Source of the DNA: Oceanobacillus oncorhynchi
Lineage (GTDB): Bacteria > Bacillota > Bacilli > Bacillales > Amphibacillaceae
Length of the DNA: 64,000 nucleotides
Direction of reading: 5' to 3'
Assembly: GCF_000821065.1 (NCBI RefSeq)
Contig: NZ_CDGG01000001.1
Coordinates: 2,170,001-2,234,000 of the forward strand
In this document: positions 63,099-64,000 of the stretch, piece by piece
How positions within the stretch are numbered: the first letter of the stretch is position 1
Layout of the letters: every line of letters begins with the position of its first letter
Position numbers and translations under genes: made by a program
The notes under the pieces: generated by a model
The model's database searches: none
The model's input: only the letters and a program-made list of their open reading frames with translations
What the model was told of the DNA's origin: nothing

Positions 63099-64000
63099 AT
63101 GACCTTACAGCAATTAAAATATGTGATTGAAGTAGCCAGAAGCCGTTCGATTTCCAAAGCAGCCCAAGCTTTATTTATCAGTCAGCCGAGCTTATCCAAT
63201 GCGTTAAAGGAATTGGAAAAGGAAATCGGCGTCAAAATATTCTCGCGTACAAACAAAGGAATCCACGTGACCAAAGAAGGGTCTGAGTTTTTAGGCTATG
63301 CCAGACAGGTTTTAGAACAGGCGGAATTGCTGGAAAACCGTTATTCTAACAATGCAGCGCCGCAGCATCATTTTGCTGTATCTGCGCAGCACTATGCTTT
63401 TGCGGTTAGTGCCTTTGTACGCCTGTTAAAAGATTATGACCGGGACGAATATGATTTTACATTTCGGGAAACAAGGACGTATGAAATTATCGAGGATGTT
63501 AAAAATTTAAACAGTGAAATCGGGATTATGTATATCAACGATTTTAATGAGCAGATTATCCGTAAATTTTTAAGAGAAGGAAATTTAGCCTTTCACCGTT
63601 TATTTGAGGCAACACCCCATGTGTTTATCAGCGGGGATAATCCATTGGCGAAGAAAGCGTATGTGACGCTGGAGGATTTGGAGCCGTATCCTTATTTGCT
63701 GTATGAGCAAGGGGATTATAATTCATTTTATTTTTCAGAGGAGATTTTAAGCACGCTGACCCGACCGAAAAATATTCATGTCCGCGACCGGGCAACGATG
63801 TTTAATCTGCTGATTGGCCTGAATGGTTATACGATATCGACGGGAGTTATCAGTCAGAGGCTGAATGGAGATAATATTATTGCGGTTCCGTTGAAGGTTG
63901 ATGAAGTCATTCATGTTGGCTATATCGTTCATAAAGATATTGAGCTCAGCCCAATGGCGCAAACCTATATTGCCTATTTACAGTCCAGTATTGAAGAAGA
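63099..64000 (+). CDS. LysR-family regulator, cut by the window end
   Basis: 300 codons without a stop. The helix-turn-helix (1-60) reads M-T-L-Q-Q-L-K-Y-V-I-E-V-A, S-I-S-K-A-A-Q-A-L-F-I-S-Q-P-S-L-S-N-A-L-K-E-L-E; the effector-binding part starts at about 90. A normal LysR is about 300 residues, so only a few are missing. GAAGGAGAAAG lies before the ATG. Its target is probably outside the window. Confidence 0.92.
   Translation, partial: MTLQQLKYVIEVARSRSISKAAQALFISQPSLSNALKELEKEIGVKIFSRTNKGIHVTKEGSEFLGYARQVLEQAELLENRYSNNAAPQHHFAVSAQHYAFAVSAFVRLLKDYDRDEYDFTFRETRTYEIIEDVKNLNSEIGIMYINDFNEQIIRKFLREGNLAFHRLFEATPHVFISGDNPLAKKAYVTLEDLEPYPYLLYEQGDYNSFYFSEEILSTLTRPKNIHVRDRATMFNLLIGLNGYTISTGVISQRLNGDNIIAVPLKVDEVIHVGYIVHKDIELSPMAQTYIAYLQSSIEE

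Overview
The window reads as chromosomal DNA of a low-GC, spore-forming Gram-positive of the Bacillaceae, most like Oceanobacillus/Virgibacillus. The grounds are strong AAGGAGG-type ribosome sites with frequent TTG and GTG starts, Bacillus-type regulation (preQ1 and TPP riboswitches, Fur boxes, ArgR boxes, sigma-B promoters, a BglG-type antiterminator, a cre-like site), Bacillus-type gene families, and a heavy load of osmoprotectant uptake genes (two BCCT carriers and a betaine-binding lipoprotein), which suggests a salt-tolerant organism. No tRNA, rRNA, CRISPR array, prophage or origin was seen.

Layout. 1-3.9 kb: end of an ABC exporter, then a leftward operon of two paralogous ABC pairs with a YtrA-like GntR repressor and a perfect operator. 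4-9.7 kb: decayed MFS gene, aroD, a KstD-like flavoprotein divergent from a TetR-type regulator, an SRPBCC protein. 9.7-17 kb: katA, metA (Glu111, acetyltransferase type), a DUF3891 protein, queT under a preQ1 riboswitch, and a sulfonate/nitrate-type ABC importer. 17-22 kb: a nested repeat element, a quinone/catechol response group (catE, mhqD, mhqR) and a CaCA exchanger, with an IS1182-family element inserted exactly in a shared terminator. 22-26.4 kb: a 57-residue membrane ORF, fetAB, and an ABC-F ribosome-protection gene with an attenuator leader; then a second copy of the dispersed repeat carrying a 72-bp tandem duplication. 26.5-32.2 kb: a Fur-controlled siderophore importer (ATPase, binding protein, two permeases) with a ferredoxin/flavodoxin reductase.

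32.2-36.5 kb: YqxD, two GNATs, a DUF3219 protein, an RlmI-like methyltransferase and an orphan betaine-binding lipoprotein. 37-39.7 kb: a gene-poor AT-rich island with one unrecognised gene and one frameshifted secreted-protein gene, flanked by a 28-bp direct repeat whose right copy lies in the argF promoter. 39.7-44.7 kb: argF, then a BCCT gene split by an IS4-family element with a 7-bp target duplication, and a small lipoprotein. 44.7-52.6 kb: hom-thrC-thrB, an MFS exporter, a squalene/phytoene synthase-like enzyme and an intact BCCT carrier with its own sigma-B-like promoter. 52.7-56.6 kb: a coat-like Pro/Gln/Asn-rich protein and the TPP-controlled thiW-thiD-thiM-thiE operon.

56.6-64 kb: a fusion of a degenerate ABC ATPase domain to a LytTR DNA-binding domain, next to an ABC-2 exporter pair with a candidate LytTR site between them; a beta-glucoside PTS gene with RAT and terminator; a GNAT; a DUF2569 membrane protein; and a LysR regulator running off the end. 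The most unusual items are the ABC-LytTR fusion, the direct-repeat-flanked island, the ABC-F attenuator, and the mobile-element insertions into a terminator and into the first BCCT gene. All functional calls rest on reading motifs and family resemblance by eye; no search was run.
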